Below are positions 44,079 through 55,500 of a stretch of DNA of 64,000 nucleotides, in pieces; the first letter of the stretch is position 1, and the number at the start of each line of letters is the position of its first letter. The notes beneath the pieces were generated by a model. It ran no database searches. It had not been told where the DNA came from and saw only the letters and a list, made by a program, of their open reading frames with translations. The position numbers and the translations under genes were made by a program. This DNA comes from Metaphire vulgaris (taxonomy: Eukaryota; Annelida; Clitellata; Crassiclitellata; Megascolecidae): positions 12,096,034 through 12,160,033 of the forward strand of contig CM030861.1 in assembly GCA_018105865.1 (NCBI GenBank). Direction: 5' to 3'.

Positions 44079-44812
44079 CAGTGTCTCGCAAACTTTTTAC
44101 CTCGCGGCACACTAAACAGAACAAATTTTTTTCACGGCACATTCTTCATAAAATTACAAAACCAACCAACAATTTATTAAATTGAGTGTTCTTTATTAAG
44201 GAACTGCCGGGTCTGCAGTCACATATAATGATATGTAGATGTAACAAACGCGAAAGTAACGTTCATAGACTGTAGATTCTCGCCGTTGTTTTCCTTAGTG
44301 TCGTTTTCATTCTTGCATTTTCTCAGATCTTGCCAAAAATTTATCCATTTCAAATTTCATAGGGCTAAATCTCGGTAAAAGCATCAAATTCAACTGTTAC
44401 TATACTTATAGTTACCCTACTATTGCAACATCTCAACACATGCAATGTAATAATTTCAAAACGGTAATTGGGTCAAATGTATCCTTGCGCGCTCAGACGC
44501 TGTTGTTTTTACATTGTAAAGGTCGCAAGGACGGTGACGTCAACGAAAGACGTTAATTTCTGGCAGTTGTATCGTTGCGCGCGCAACGTTATATAAAAAA
44601 TGGATGTCCGATATATTGTATTGTAGGCTGTGCCGCAGGCTGGTGTGAGGTTCTATATATGACGCCATTTTTACACTTGCTCATCCGGCAAAATTTTTAG
44701 GAAGGGAACAAAAAAATTAAAATAATAGTAAAATTCTGAAATTCTTTCACGGCACAGCTGGAATCTCTAGCGGCACACTAGTGTGCCGCGGCACACAGTT
44801 TGCGAGACACTG
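44079..44812. mobile_element. Non-autonomous hAT element, 734 bp
   Basis: CAGTGTCTCGCAAACT at the left and AGTTTGCGAGACACTG at the right are perfect inverted termini. Perfect 8-bp target duplications CCCTATTC lie at 44071-44078 and 44813-44820. Inside the ends, CGCGGCACACTA and its complement give a second inverted pair. No transposase remains. Confidence 0.93.
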
Positions 44813-45030
44813 CCCTATTCTATGGGGCATTAAGGTATTTTAACGTAAAGTGTTAACGGAAATTGCTATAGCTACTAAAAACTAAGACCAGAAAATTATG
44901 AACTTTTGTAACTTTAAAAAAAATTCATATTCATATCTGTTTCATATGTAAAAAAGTACAAAATGTCATCTGAAAAGTTTTGAAAGTTTTTGAAAATCAG
45001 AAATTTTGTGTTTTTTGCAACACCTTAATA

Positions 45031-45047
45031 TATATATATATATATTC

Positions 45048-45126
<79 letters not shown>
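45031..45126. repeat. (TA)n microsatellite
   Basis: Abuts the right end of the TIR element, with one ATTCAATTATA interruption near 45045. Confidence 0.95.
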
Positions 45127-45129
<3 letters not shown>

Positions 45130-46013
45130 ATGCTCAAATTGATCATTGTATGTCAGCTTTTAGTATCTGCTTTTTTGTTCAGGTAAATGTGTTCAAAAGC
45201 ATTTCAAAATTGTCATCTCTGCACTAGCCGTTGATCGCTTAGGCGTGGACAAATTGGCAGCAGCGCTAAGCTGCGAAGGTAAAACGCAGGTCTAGAGAAA
45301 GAAAGTAATGGCAGCCTACTGTAGATTAATTGCATAACCCACGTGCGTCTCTGCTTGCCTAGTTCACGGAGTTCATGGCGCCGGACCCTACGCTCGTTCG
45401 AGTATGGGACTACCTTTTACCATTTTATGTCTGCACACTACAGTAAACCTATTAGCTTATGAATTTGCCCCATTGGCTGACGCCCTATAGGCAATTATGA
45501 TAGTGGCGCCATAGAAGTTTATCTATCTATTGAATTAGGCTGTGCTTGTATTAGGGTTTGACGGTGTGTTCAGCTTAGGCAAAATAGACATTATTAGAGT
45601 CGTAACATGCGACCTGATGTGGACAGATTTGATGCGCCGTCATTGATCCCTGTTATTAGTTAGTGGTGTTGTGATGTAAGTGCTACCACTGCAATGATTC
45701 CATTTTGTAATTAGAGACGAGCTATTTGATGCCGTTTTCGGGCATTTTTCAGTCTCGGCTGCTGAATCGCCATGCGTTTTGTATTAATTAATTATCGACG
45801 CAAATTAACTTGCCATCTGAGAAGAACACTTTTCTGCCATTACGGTTACTTTATCGTGGACATGTATTGATTGGGTGCACTTCTGTAAATGGGATAGTCA
45901 TAGTTATTATGGCAACAATGACTAATTCTGCATTCTGCCCTGGATACCAGTTGATAATAATTGCTGATGATCTATGGTTAATTAAATAAAACATTTTTTT
46001 GATGTCATACATA

Positions 46014-46017
<4 letters not shown>
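45127..46017. other. Intron, only a LINE/SINE tail recognised
   Basis: GGCGCCATAGAAGTTTATCT near 45506-45525 is the 3' tail type seen in the CR1-like element. The rest shows no exon or repeat. Confidence 0.5.
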
Positions 46018-46506
<489 letters not shown>

Positions 46507-46734
46507 AATTAATATTGTATTTAATATAATATTCTTCTTAAACGTCGTTCTCAACCTTTATATTATAATTTTAGAGCCGACATAGGCCTATTCTAACTCA
46601 TTTTGCTTAGGGGGCATGGTATTGGGGGAGGGGGCTGGTGATTGTGCCCGTGCACCACACATGTTCTTGTTTCTAACCCTTAGCCTGCGCCTATCATTCG
46701 GCCTCCCTCAACCGCACCCTTGCCGCTTTCATAG

Positions 46735-46897
46735 GCTACCAAGGCGTAAATGTGGATGACCCCTCTGTGAGACTCAGTTGAATTTCATTAGAATTAAGGT
46801 TGAAGATACTGCTTGCGTCGACAGAATTTTAAATGACATTACTATCTGTCCAACTAATCAACGATGATTTTTGGGGGGATTACTACTACAACTACTG

Positions 46898-46935
<38 letters not shown>

Positions 46936-46939
46936 GCTG

Positions 46940-46977
<38 letters not shown>

Positions 46978-47347
46978 TCTACTACTACTGCTACATGTAT
47001 TACTACTGCTACTACTGCAACCACTAAGAGGCATCTCCGCACTGTGGATACCCATCCCCGCACTGCGGATTGCTCTCTGCAGTGCGGGGATGGCTCTCCG
47101 CAGTGCGGGGATGCCTCTTAGTAGTAGTAATAGTAATAATCGTAGTAGTAGTATATTTTATATAGTATAGTAGTATATAGTATTTGAAACACTTTTTCTA
47201 TGTCAATGTATATTTTTTGCCTAGAGGCCTATAGACCTCACCGCCGCAGTGCGGGGATGGCTATCCGCAGTGCGGGGGTGGCTATCCGCAGTGCGGGGAT
47301 GGCTGTCCGCAGTGCGGAGGTGCCTCTTAGTAGTGGTAGTGGTAGTG

Positions 47348-47399
<52 letters not shown>

Positions 47400-47401
47400 T
47401 G

Positions 47402-47441
<40 letters not shown>

Positions 47442-47560
47442 CAGCAGCAGCAGCAGCAGCAGAAGTAGTCGTAGTAATGCTTCATAATTACTGCGCAGTG
47501 CTCCATTCTTTCGCAGTAGTGCTCCATACTGGCCTTAGCGACTTTTAATCTGAATAATTT
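46735..47560. repeat. Isolated unit of the CCGCAGTGCGG repeat family
   Basis: It begins with AGGCGTAAATGTGGATGACC, as in the 53-55 kb ladder. It has a (CTA)n block (46885-47020), an inverted pair of CCGCAGTGCGG tracts (47023-47120), a second set of about 21-bp repeats (GGATGGCTATCCGCAGTGCGG type, 47243-47330), (TAG)n to about 47462 and the module words CGCAGTGCTCCAT and TAGCGACTTT. Confidence 0.8.
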
Positions 47561-47933
47561 TTATTATCTTTATTATTGATATTATTTAGTAGTAGTATCA
47601 GTATCATCCAATCCAATAACAGTTTATTATTTTCCAAATATGTGCAAAATAACATCATAATAGTAATTTCATGTTAACATCATAGTAGTAATAATAACAT
47701 CATACTAGTATTTTAACATCATAGTAGTAATAATAACATCATACTAGTATTTTAACAGCATAATAGTAATAGTAAAGGCTAAGTTCCTTATACATAAATA
47801 CATTATACACATCGTTATTATTATTATATTTATTTTTAGCATTTTTAATTATCATGATTATTCTGGATGGTATGTTTGTGTTTACAGAACGTGATTTTGA
47901 TTATAGCTTTATTATATAGCCATACACTGCCTT
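47561..47933. repeat. LINE-like tail and 40-bp tandem repeat
   Basis: CCAATAACAGTTTATTATTT near 47613 resembles a reverse-sense LINE tail. TAACATCATAGTAGTAATAA followed by CATCATACTAGTATTT repeats about 2.5 times (47674-47765). Confidence 0.6.
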
Positions 47934-47941
47934 GCTGTATG

Positions 47942-48134
47942 CAGTGGCGGCTCCACCGGGGGGAGCAGGGGGCGTGCCCCCCATATTGGGTGCCTGCCCC
48001 CCCCAGTGGCCCCCCAGTTAGGACCCTATACTTAATGCTACATACACTAAACAACAAATGGTTGGCCCCCCATGATTAGAAGTTGCCACCCCAACGCCCC
48101 CCCTCCCACTTGCCAAATCCTAGAGCCGCCACTG
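47942..48134. mobile_element. hAT-type MITE, CAGTGGCGGCTCCA family, 193 bp
   Basis: Left CAGTGGCGGCTCCACC, right TAGAGCCGCCACTG. Perfect 8-bp target duplications GCTGTATG lie at 47934-47941 and 48135-48142. Its body is the reverse complement of the 40922 copy (CCAAATCCTAG, AACAACAAATGGTTGG). Confidence 0.93.
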
Positions 48135-48417
48135 GCTGTATGGAGTGTATGCTGTAACTGTGGAGGTCCTATAATAATATATATCCGTTATGTTGACTGT
48201 ATGCTAATTAAGCCAATGACGGATGCCTGACATGGCTGTAGGTGAATTTGATTTCTCGCGTAAGCTTAATTAAATAACCCTAATTAGATGAGTGGAGACT
48301 TTTGGTTGCTTGGGAGGTCGCCTGGTGGCGCTTGTGCTCGGCTATTTCGTGCTTATAATGTATGGTTGGATGTTTTAGAAAATTGCAAATCCTGTTGTCC
48401 TTATTTAGACATAGGAA

Positions 48418-48538
48418 TCAACCATTTGTTGTTAGGTATGTAGTATTAAGTATAGGGTCCCATCAGAGGGGCACTGGGGGCCAGGCACTCAATAGGGGGG
48501 GGCATGGGCCCCCGGACTCCCCTGTGGAGCCGCCACTG
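48418..48538. mobile_element. 5'-truncated copy of the CAGTGGCGGCTCCA MITE
   Basis: It starts within the element at CAACCATTTGTTGTTAGG and runs to the terminus TGTGGAGCCGCCACTG. Confidence 0.85.
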
Positions 48539-48657
48539 GTTGACCCTCCCTATGAATAAAATGACCCACCCTCACTGACCCCCACAACACTCGTTTGCCT
48601 CATCAGAGTTGTCAGAATATTTGTTGCCATCAGAAAAAAACTGGTTTCATCAGAATC

Positions 48658-48894
48658 CATTGGCGTAGCTACGTGGGGGGCGGGGGGTGGTCGGGCCCTC
48701 CTATTCAGGTTGATACCGGTTGTAAGATTTCTGCAAAGCTGTTAAATTTTATTTTTTGGGTGGCGGGGTGGCGGGGGGGGGGGGACGAGCGCACAACGAA
48801 CTCTTTGGAAACAAATTTTCTTCAGGTCAAGACTTTTTTGTCGCCCGAAAATGTCGGTGTGCCCCTCTATTCCGAAACCCTGGCTGCGCCACCG
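48658..48894. mobile_element. MITE related to the CAGTGGCGTA family, 237 bp
   Basis: CATTGGCGTAGCTACG at the left and GGCTGCGCCACCG at the right. Flanking 8-mers TCAGAATC and GCAGAAAC agree at 6 of 8, so the target duplication is only suggestive. The interior GTAAGATTTCTGCAAAGCTG and AAGACTTTTTTGTCG match the copy at 57688. Confidence 0.6.
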
Positions 48895-49212
48895 GCAGAA
48901 ACCAACAGCTCCTTGTGCCTACGAACTTAGACGAAAGAAATATGAAATGACTGTTATTCAATCGGCAAAGGAGGAGGAGGAGGAGGCCGCAGACCGGGGC
49001 GTGTCGGTGCATGTCCGCGCCCAGTTTTGTTCCCAGAGCCCAGGTTCTAATCCATCCGCCATCGATCGACGTTAAAATGAGCCAGCGGCGGCGGCGCCGT
49101 TTGACGGCGAGGGGGCGTTCGAGCTTTTTGAATGACGGTGGGGTGGGGGTGTGTTACAGGGCTCCATCGATTGGTGCGCCAGGTTTCGTTTGGCGAACTC
49201 TGATATTCAGGC

Positions 49213-49215
<3 letters not shown>

Positions 49216-49249
<34 letters not shown>

Positions 49250-49283
49250 TCCTCTCTCTCTATCTCTCTGTGTGTTCCTGTAT
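49216..49283. repeat. (CTGT)n/(CT)n microsatellite
   Basis: CTGTCTGT and CTCTCT runs. Reading frames are low complexity. Confidence 0.9.
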
Positions 49284-49482
49284 CGGTGTTTAATCTAGGC
49301 CAATCTAGGCAGTTTCCGGGGGGATTGCCCTTTTCTCCCCGGAAATTTCAAATTCCCCCCGGAAATTTTGCAATACTACATGGACTAACAGCAGCCCCTA
49401 GCAGAATTCCTCCCGGCTTTGTCAGTTTCCCCCCGGCTTTGTCAGTTTCCCCCCGGAGTCCAGGAGTCTAGATTAAACACTG
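49284..49482. mobile_element. hAT-type MITE, CAGTGTTTAATC family, 199 bp
   Basis: CGGTGTTTAATCTAG at the left and CTAGATTAAACACTG at the right. Flanking 8-mers TCCTGTAT and GCCTGTAT agree at 7 of 8. Interior repeats GGCTTTGTCAGTTTCCCCCC twice. Confidence 0.8.
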
Positions 49483-49884
49483 GCCTGTATGTGTGTGTGT
49501 GTGTGTGTCTGTATCTATTTCTCCCTATGTCTCTCTCTATTTCTGTTTGTCTGTCTGTCTGTCTCTCTCTATCTCTTTCAGTTTGTCTGTTTGTCTGTCT
49601 CTAATTACCTTCCACAATTCGGTGCAGCACCTTTTTGTCGTCAGCGGCGGCGTTGCGTTCGAATTGAATGTCAAGGGATCGTGAATTTCACTCAAATATG
49701 CAATTAATTATGCGATATGGAGATGGTTTCCATTTCGTGGCCTTTCTTTCCATTTGTCTCTATTCGGCCTACTGAGATTTCAGACGTGTTATTTAAGTAT
49801 GTGATGATGAGTACTTTCACTTATACGTATTCATTTCCTTCACATTTATGCAGTTTTTTTTGTCTTTTGCTTCTTTCGTTATGA

Positions 49885-49937
<53 letters not shown>

Positions 49938-50312
49938 CAGTTTACCATTTGATCGCTTAGCTTTCTCTGTCATGTTTGGCGGCATTGTCCTATCTATGTG
50001 TAGTGTTTGACTCTTCCTACCTCACGTTTTAAATTTTATCCCAATATTTACTTCTATGAGCAGGGACGTAAATCAAGGGGGACTGCATGGGGAACGGTCC
50101 CACTCATTAATTAATGAAGGGGGTATGTAGCATCATTTATCCCCCTCCACAATGTTTTGTGCATTACTGTTTCTTTGACGTTCCAAAAAGTCTTACTAGT
50201 CCAGTTGTTAAGACGTATGATTGTTCATTTTGTGGATAAAAGCATGAAATTTTGAACATTGACACTTCTTATAATTTAGTAATATTCTGTCCAGAGGCAT
50301 TCGAATAAAGTT
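49483..50312. other. Intron with (GT)n and (TGTC)n runs
   Basis: GT/CTGT repeats 49490-49605 and TGTC 49888-49940. No exon or element ends identified elsewhere. Confidence 0.5.
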
Positions 50313-50436
50313 AAGGGTAGGGGTTCACCAAGGGGTAGGAGTATGGGTACCCCTAGGGGTATGGCTAGGCGTAGGGCTACCACTAGGGGTAGTGGTACCC
50401 CTAGGGCTAGGGGTAGGGGAACACCTTGGGAGAGGG
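50313..50436. repeat. Degenerate TAGGGG minisatellite
   Basis: Many variants of GGGGTAGGGG and GGTACCCCTAGGGG in both orientations within about 120 bases. It resembles degenerate telomere-like or G-quadruplex-forming DNA. Confidence 0.85.
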
Positions 50437-50455
50437 TAGGGAAATCAAAAGTGCC

Positions 50456-51110
50456 AGCCATTCACACGTCTGCCAATACCATTCTCTGTATTTATATATC
50501 AAAAGTGCTTGGCATTCAGAATTTTGCCTATCGTATTCTCTAATGGGTAAATTGGACATTTTAAAAACATTTCTAAACTACAGAGAATGGTATTGGCAGA
50601 CGTGTGAATGGCTAGAACTTTTGACAGAGAAGTGAAGAGCACCTGCTAATCACGTTTTTTTCAAAAATTAGGCTACTTTCTCTTGTATATCAAAAGTGCT
50701 TGGCATTCAGAATTTTGCCTATCGTATTCTCTATTGCGTAAATTGGACATTTTAAGAACATTTTTAAACTACAGAGAATGGTATTGGCAGACGTGTGAAT
50801 GGCTAGAACTTTTGACAGAGAAGTGAAGAGCACCTGCTAATCAAGTTTTTTTCAAAAATTAGGCTATTATCTCTTGTATATCAAAAGTGCTTGGCATTCA
50901 GAATTTTGCCTATCGTATTCTCTATTGCGTAAATTGGACATTTTAAGAACATTTTTAAACTACAGAGAATGGTATTGGCAGACGTTTGAATGGTTAGAAC
51001 TTTTGACAGAGAAGTGAAGAGCACCTGCTAATCAAGTTTTTTTTCAAAAATTAGGCTACTATCTCTTGTATATCAAAAGTGCTTGGCATTCAGAATTTTG
51101 CCTGTGCTAT
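50456..51110. repeat. 191-bp tandem repeat, about 3.3 copies, with inverted leader
   Basis: CAAAAGTGCTTGGCATTCAG recurs at 50500, 50691, 50882 and 51074. The leader 50456-50491 (CATTCACACGTCTGCC, ATACCATTCTCTGTA) is the reverse complement of the later segment 50578-50613. A further copy is at 56417-56615. Confidence 0.92.
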
Positions 51111-51654
51111 TCTCTAAATTGTTCAGGGCCATGTACCATATAAGTTATAACTGTGCCAAGTGGCATGCTTTTATCCAGAAGTGAACAATTCTTGGCTTTT
51201 ATGGACTTTAGCATCTGAACTATACAGGCAAAAAGGTCACCACCAGAGTTTAAACATATGTTTGGGTTGATATACTTTAAGAAGGTTATTCTACCGCCCC
51301 CCGCCATGCTGATGGCAATGATGGCCATAATATGCTCCTGCCTATGAGACTGTTGTATTTTAACGTGAATTCTCTGACTACTGGTCTGGTTTTATTGCTT
51401 TTTTTGTGCATTTATTGAATTCATGAGGCCTCCATACGTACAATGTAGCCTATATTAATGATATCAAAAGTGCTTTGACATTCAAATAAGCAAATATTAA
51501 GTTAGCAAGAGTTGCAATAAAATATGTGATTCACTGTACTTTGAGTCAAGATGTTTTTATAATTCTACAGTATAAACAGTTGGGTTTCCTATTTATTGAA
51601 TCAATGTTTCATCATGAGAACCCGGATCAGAGATCATCTACCGGTGGCCCAGGG
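51111..51654. other. Intron, unrecognised minus-strand frame
   Basis: A 73-codon minus frame at 51107-51328 has no assignable domain. A diverged TATCAAAAGTGCTTTGACAT near 51461 is an outlying word of the 191-bp repeat. Confidence 0.4.
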
Positions 51655-51716
51655 CAGTGGCGGCTCCAGGATTTGGCAAGTGGGGGGGGGGCGTTGGGGT
51701 GGCAACTTCTAATCGT
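51655..51716. mobile_element. 3'-truncated CAGTGGCGGCTCCA MITE
   Basis: CAGTGGCGGCTCCAGGATTT through CAACTTCTAATCGTG, then abrupt loss of similarity, about 190 bases upstream of the distal linker exon. Confidence 0.8.
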
Positions 51717-51907
51717 GTTTCCTTGACACACGACCATTTTATCTGTCTGTTTTTCGGATAAGTGCCTGCTTCAATGTTTGTCTTTCCTCGCTACGCATGC
51801 TTGTTACCGCTGCGGCATTTCACGACGACTGTTTGACTTTTGCGGGAGAAGATGCACTCGATGTGCCGTTTAGATATCATATCGTGTTTGTTTTTGCAAA
51901 AACGAAG

Positions 51908-52152
51908 GTGCCGGGAACAACGCATGGACGACGCTCAACCAGGCTTCGAGCGACTCGGAGCTCGCCGGCGGCGGCAGCGGCGAGCGCTTCGCTCCCCGGT
52001 CCTCACACGGACCGCCGTTCACCGGGTCCGGGGAATTGGGGAACAAGAAGACCGACAAGGATCTGCACAGCCTGATGTCATCGTCTTCGAAATACAACTA
52101 TCTGTCGCCTATGCAAAACATGAAACACAACGTAACCGAGAAAGTGGCTCAG
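51908..52152 (+). CDS. KCNH2/6/7 (erg): ERG-type K+ channel, distal linker exon ending at pre-S1
   Basis: This exon of 245 bases encodes 82 residues: an NQASSDSELAGG stretch resembling the ERG sequence NSTSDSDL, a Gly/Ser/Pro-rich middle, then KYNYLSPMQNMKHNVTEKVAQ across 52099-52152, of which HNVTEKV is diagnostic for ERG channels just before S1. The donor is CTCAG/GTACTG at 52152. An in-frame TAG at 51871 limits the 5' side. The only acceptor that gives the required phase 1 is ACGAAG at 51907, a weak site without a good pyrimidine tract, so the 5' border is less certain than the rest. It leaves in phase 0. The longer ORFs in the other two frames are shadows. Confidence 0.85.
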
Positions 52153-52384
52153 GTACTGCATTATATACAGTGGTGGCTCCAAGAACTCTTGTTAAGTAAG
52201 TAAGTGACGTTAAGATTTTTGTGGTGACTCATCCACAGGTGGACTGTGTGAACGCATTACATAGGTGTGAGGGGATGCAATGAATTTCTGGCCAGATCTC
52301 ACCGATTGCCAGAGGAACTGTACAGTTTAGAAGGCAGTTTAGAAGAAATCTGTAGATTTTATTTATGAAATATAGGCCTAATGC

Positions 52385-52841
52385 TCAGAATTGACAACAT
52401 TGTATAGAAGCCATTTTAGTGATGCAGAATATATTTCCTACTCTAGTACGGTTTGACGCAATGGAGATGGGGACACAAGAAAATGCATATTGAATTCGTT
52501 TCATCACTCTTCTCAATTTTTCTATATCTTTAGCCTACTATGGCAATAGTACTACTAAGTATCTACTAATGATCTACTAAGGCCTATAGACCGTGGATGG
52601 ATCTCGGCAGTGCGGAAATGGCTATCCGCAGTGAGAGGATGGCAATGGCGCAGTACGGTTTGACGCCATGGAGTAGTAGTAGTAGTAGTAGTTGTTGTTG
52701 TTGTAATAGTAGTATTAGTAGTGCTAGAAAATGTGGTAGTAATAGCTATCCGTGCTTAGGACGCAGTGCTCTTTTTTTAAGGCGCAGTGCGCTTTTTTTT
52801 TGCAGTGCTCCATGCTGCAGTAGACGACTTTCAAACTCAAT

Positions 52842-52902
<61 letters not shown>

Positions 52903-53085
52903 TGTTGTTGTTGTAATAGTAGTTATAGTAGTGCTAGAAAATGTGGTAGTAGTAGTGATCCGTGCTTAGGGCGCAGTGCTCTTTTTTTAAGGCGCAGTGC
53001 CATTTTTTTAGCAGTGCTCCATGCTGAAGTAGGCGACTTTCAAACTCAATTATTATTAATACTATTATTATTATTATTATTATTA

Positions 53086-53121
<36 letters not shown>

Positions 53122-53967
53122 GTAGTTGTTGTTGTTGTTGTAATAGTAGTTATAGTAGTGCTAGAAAATGTGGTAATAGTAGTGATCCGTGCTTAGGGCG
53201 CAGTGCTCTTTTTTTAAGGCGCAGTGCGCTTTTTTTAAGGAGCAGTGCGCTTTTTTAGCAGTGCTTCATGCTGCAGTAGGTGACTTTCAAACTCAATTAT
53301 TATTAATACTATTATTATTAGTATTAGTAGTAGTAGTAGTAGTAGTTGTTGTTGTTGTTCTTGTTGTATAGTAGTATTAGTAGTGCTAGAAAATTTGGTA
53401 GTAGTAGTGATCCGTGCTTAGGGCGCAGTGCTCTTTTTTTAAGGCGCAGTGCGCTTTTTTAGCACTGCTCCAGGCTGCCCTAAACCTATGAGATGGGGAC
53501 ACAAGAAAATGTGGATTGAATTCGTTTCATTGCTCTTCTATAGCCTACTATAGCAATAGTACTACTAAAGCGTAAATGTGGTTGACCCCTCTGTTGGAGT
53601 CTGTTGAATTTCATCAGAATATCGGGATTGAAGATACTGTTTGCCTATAGGCCTAACCGCCGCAGTGTGCGGATGGATCTCCGCAGTGCGGAAATGGCTA
53701 TCCGCAGTGAGAGGATGGCTATGGCGCAGTACGGTTTGACGCCATTTAGTAGTAGTAGTAGTAGTAGTAGTAGTTGTTGTTGTTGTAATAGTAGTATTAG
53801 TAGTGCTAGAAAATGTGGTAGTAGTAGTTATCCGTGCTTAGGACGCAGTGCTCTTTTTTTAAGGTGCAGTGCGCTTTTTTTAGCAGTGCTCCATGCTGCA
53901 GTAGGCGACTTTCAAACTCAATTATTATTACTATTATTATTATTATTACTATTATTATTATTATTAT

Positions 53968-54002
<35 letters not shown>

Positions 54003-54188
54003 GTTGTTGTTGTTGTAATAGTAGTTATAGTAATGCTAGAAAATGTGGTAATAGTAGTGATCCGTGCTTAGGGCGCAGTGCTCTTTTTTTAAGGCGCAGT
54101 GCGCTTTTTTTAGCAGTGCTCCATTCTGCAGTAGGTGACTTTCAAACTCAATTATTATTAATACTATTATTATTATTATTAGTCTTAC

Positions 54189-54240
<52 letters not shown>

Positions 54241-54620
54241 TGTATAGTAGTATTAGTAGTGCTAGAAAATGTGGTAGTAGTAGTGATCCGTGCTTAGGGC
54301 GCAGTGCTCTTTTTTAAGGCGCAGTGCGCTTTTTTAGCACTGCTCCTGCTGCCCTAAACCTATGAGATGGGGACACAAGAAAATGTGGATTGAATTCGTT
54401 TCATTGCTCTTCTATAGCCTACTATAGCAATTGTACTACTAAAGCGTAAATGTGGATGACCCATCTGTTAGAGTCTGTTGAATTTCATCAGAAAATCGGG
54501 ATTGAAGATACTGTTTGCCTATAGGCCTAACCGCCGCAGTGTGTGGATGGATCTCCGCAGTGCGGAAATGGCTATCCGCAGTGAGAGGATGGCTACGGCG
54601 CATTACGGTTTGACGCCATT

Positions 54621-54654
<34 letters not shown>

Positions 54655-55500
54655 TGTTGTTGTTGTTGTAATGGTAGTGTTAGTAGTGCTAGAAAATGTG
54701 GTAGTAATAGTTATCCGTTCTTAGGACGCAGTGCTCTTTTTTTAAGGCACAGTGCGCTTTTTTTAGCAGTGCTCCATGCTGCAGTAGGCGACTTTCAAAC
54801 TCAATTATTATTAATACTATTATTATTATTATTAGTATTAGTAGTAGTAGTAGTAGTAGTTGTAGTAGTAGTTGTTGTATATTAGTAATAGTAGTGCTAG
54901 AAAATTTGGTAGTAGTAGTGATCCGTGCTTAGGGCGCAGTGCTCTTTTTTTAAGGCGCAGTGCGCTTTTTTAGCACTGCTCCTGCTGCCCTAAACCTATG
55001 AGATGGGGACACAAAAAAAATGTGGATTGAATTCGTTTCATTGCTCTTCTTTAGCCTACTATAGCAATAGTACTACTAAAGCGTAAATGTGGATGACCCC
55101 TCTTTTAGAGTCTGTTGAATTTCATCAGAATATCAGGATTGAAGATACTGTTTGCCTATAGGCCTAACCGCCCCAGTGTGTGGATGGATCTCCGCAGTGC
55201 GGAAATGGCTATCCGCAGTGAGAGGATGGCTGTGGCGCAGTACGGTTTGACGCCATGGAGTAGTAGTAGTAGTATTAGTAGTAGTAGTAGTTGTTGTTGT
55301 AATAGTAGTTATAGTAGTGCTAGAAAATGTGGTAATAGTAGTGATCCGTGCTTAGGGCGCAGTGCTCTTTTTTTAAGGCGCAGTGCTCTTTTTTTAGCAG
55401 TGCTCCATGCTGCAGTAGGCGACTTTCAAACTCAATTATTATTAATACTATTATTATTATAATTATTAATAATATTATTATTGTTATTAGTAGTAGTATG
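52385..55500. repeat. Ladder array of S-prime/hairpin-module units
   Basis: Units share GGTTTGACGCCAT (starts near 52650, 53723, 54598, 55234) and GCGTAAATGTGG. Hairpin modules marked by TATCCGTGCTTAGG or GATCCGTGCTTAGG lie at 52748, 52958, 53184, 53409; 53829, 54059, 54286; 54711, 54919; and 55344, i.e. 4, 3, 2 and 1 per unit. S-like words (CTCTAGTACGGTTTGAC, TTCGTTTCATCACTCTTCT) link it to the other S arrays. Confidence 0.9.

Larger units (their letters stand above)
43091..45030. mobile_element. TIR DNA transposon carrying tandem C-type repeats and a nested hAT
   Basis: TAAGGTGTTGCAAA at the left and TTTGCAACACCTTA at the right. The inverted repeats continue as ATTTTGATTTTCAA against TTGAAAATCAGAAAT and share AAAAGTTCATAA further in. 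TA runs flank both ends. The interior 43390-43900 holds about 2.5 copies of the 198-bp C unit in reverse orientation. 44079-44812 is a nested hAT element. Without the insertion it would be about 1.2 kb. No transposase frame. Confidence 0.7.

Noticed and set aside
48851..49075. 74-codon frame with a Glu-rich run
   Set aside because: The run comes from a GAG microsatellite between MITE remnants; no homology recognised.
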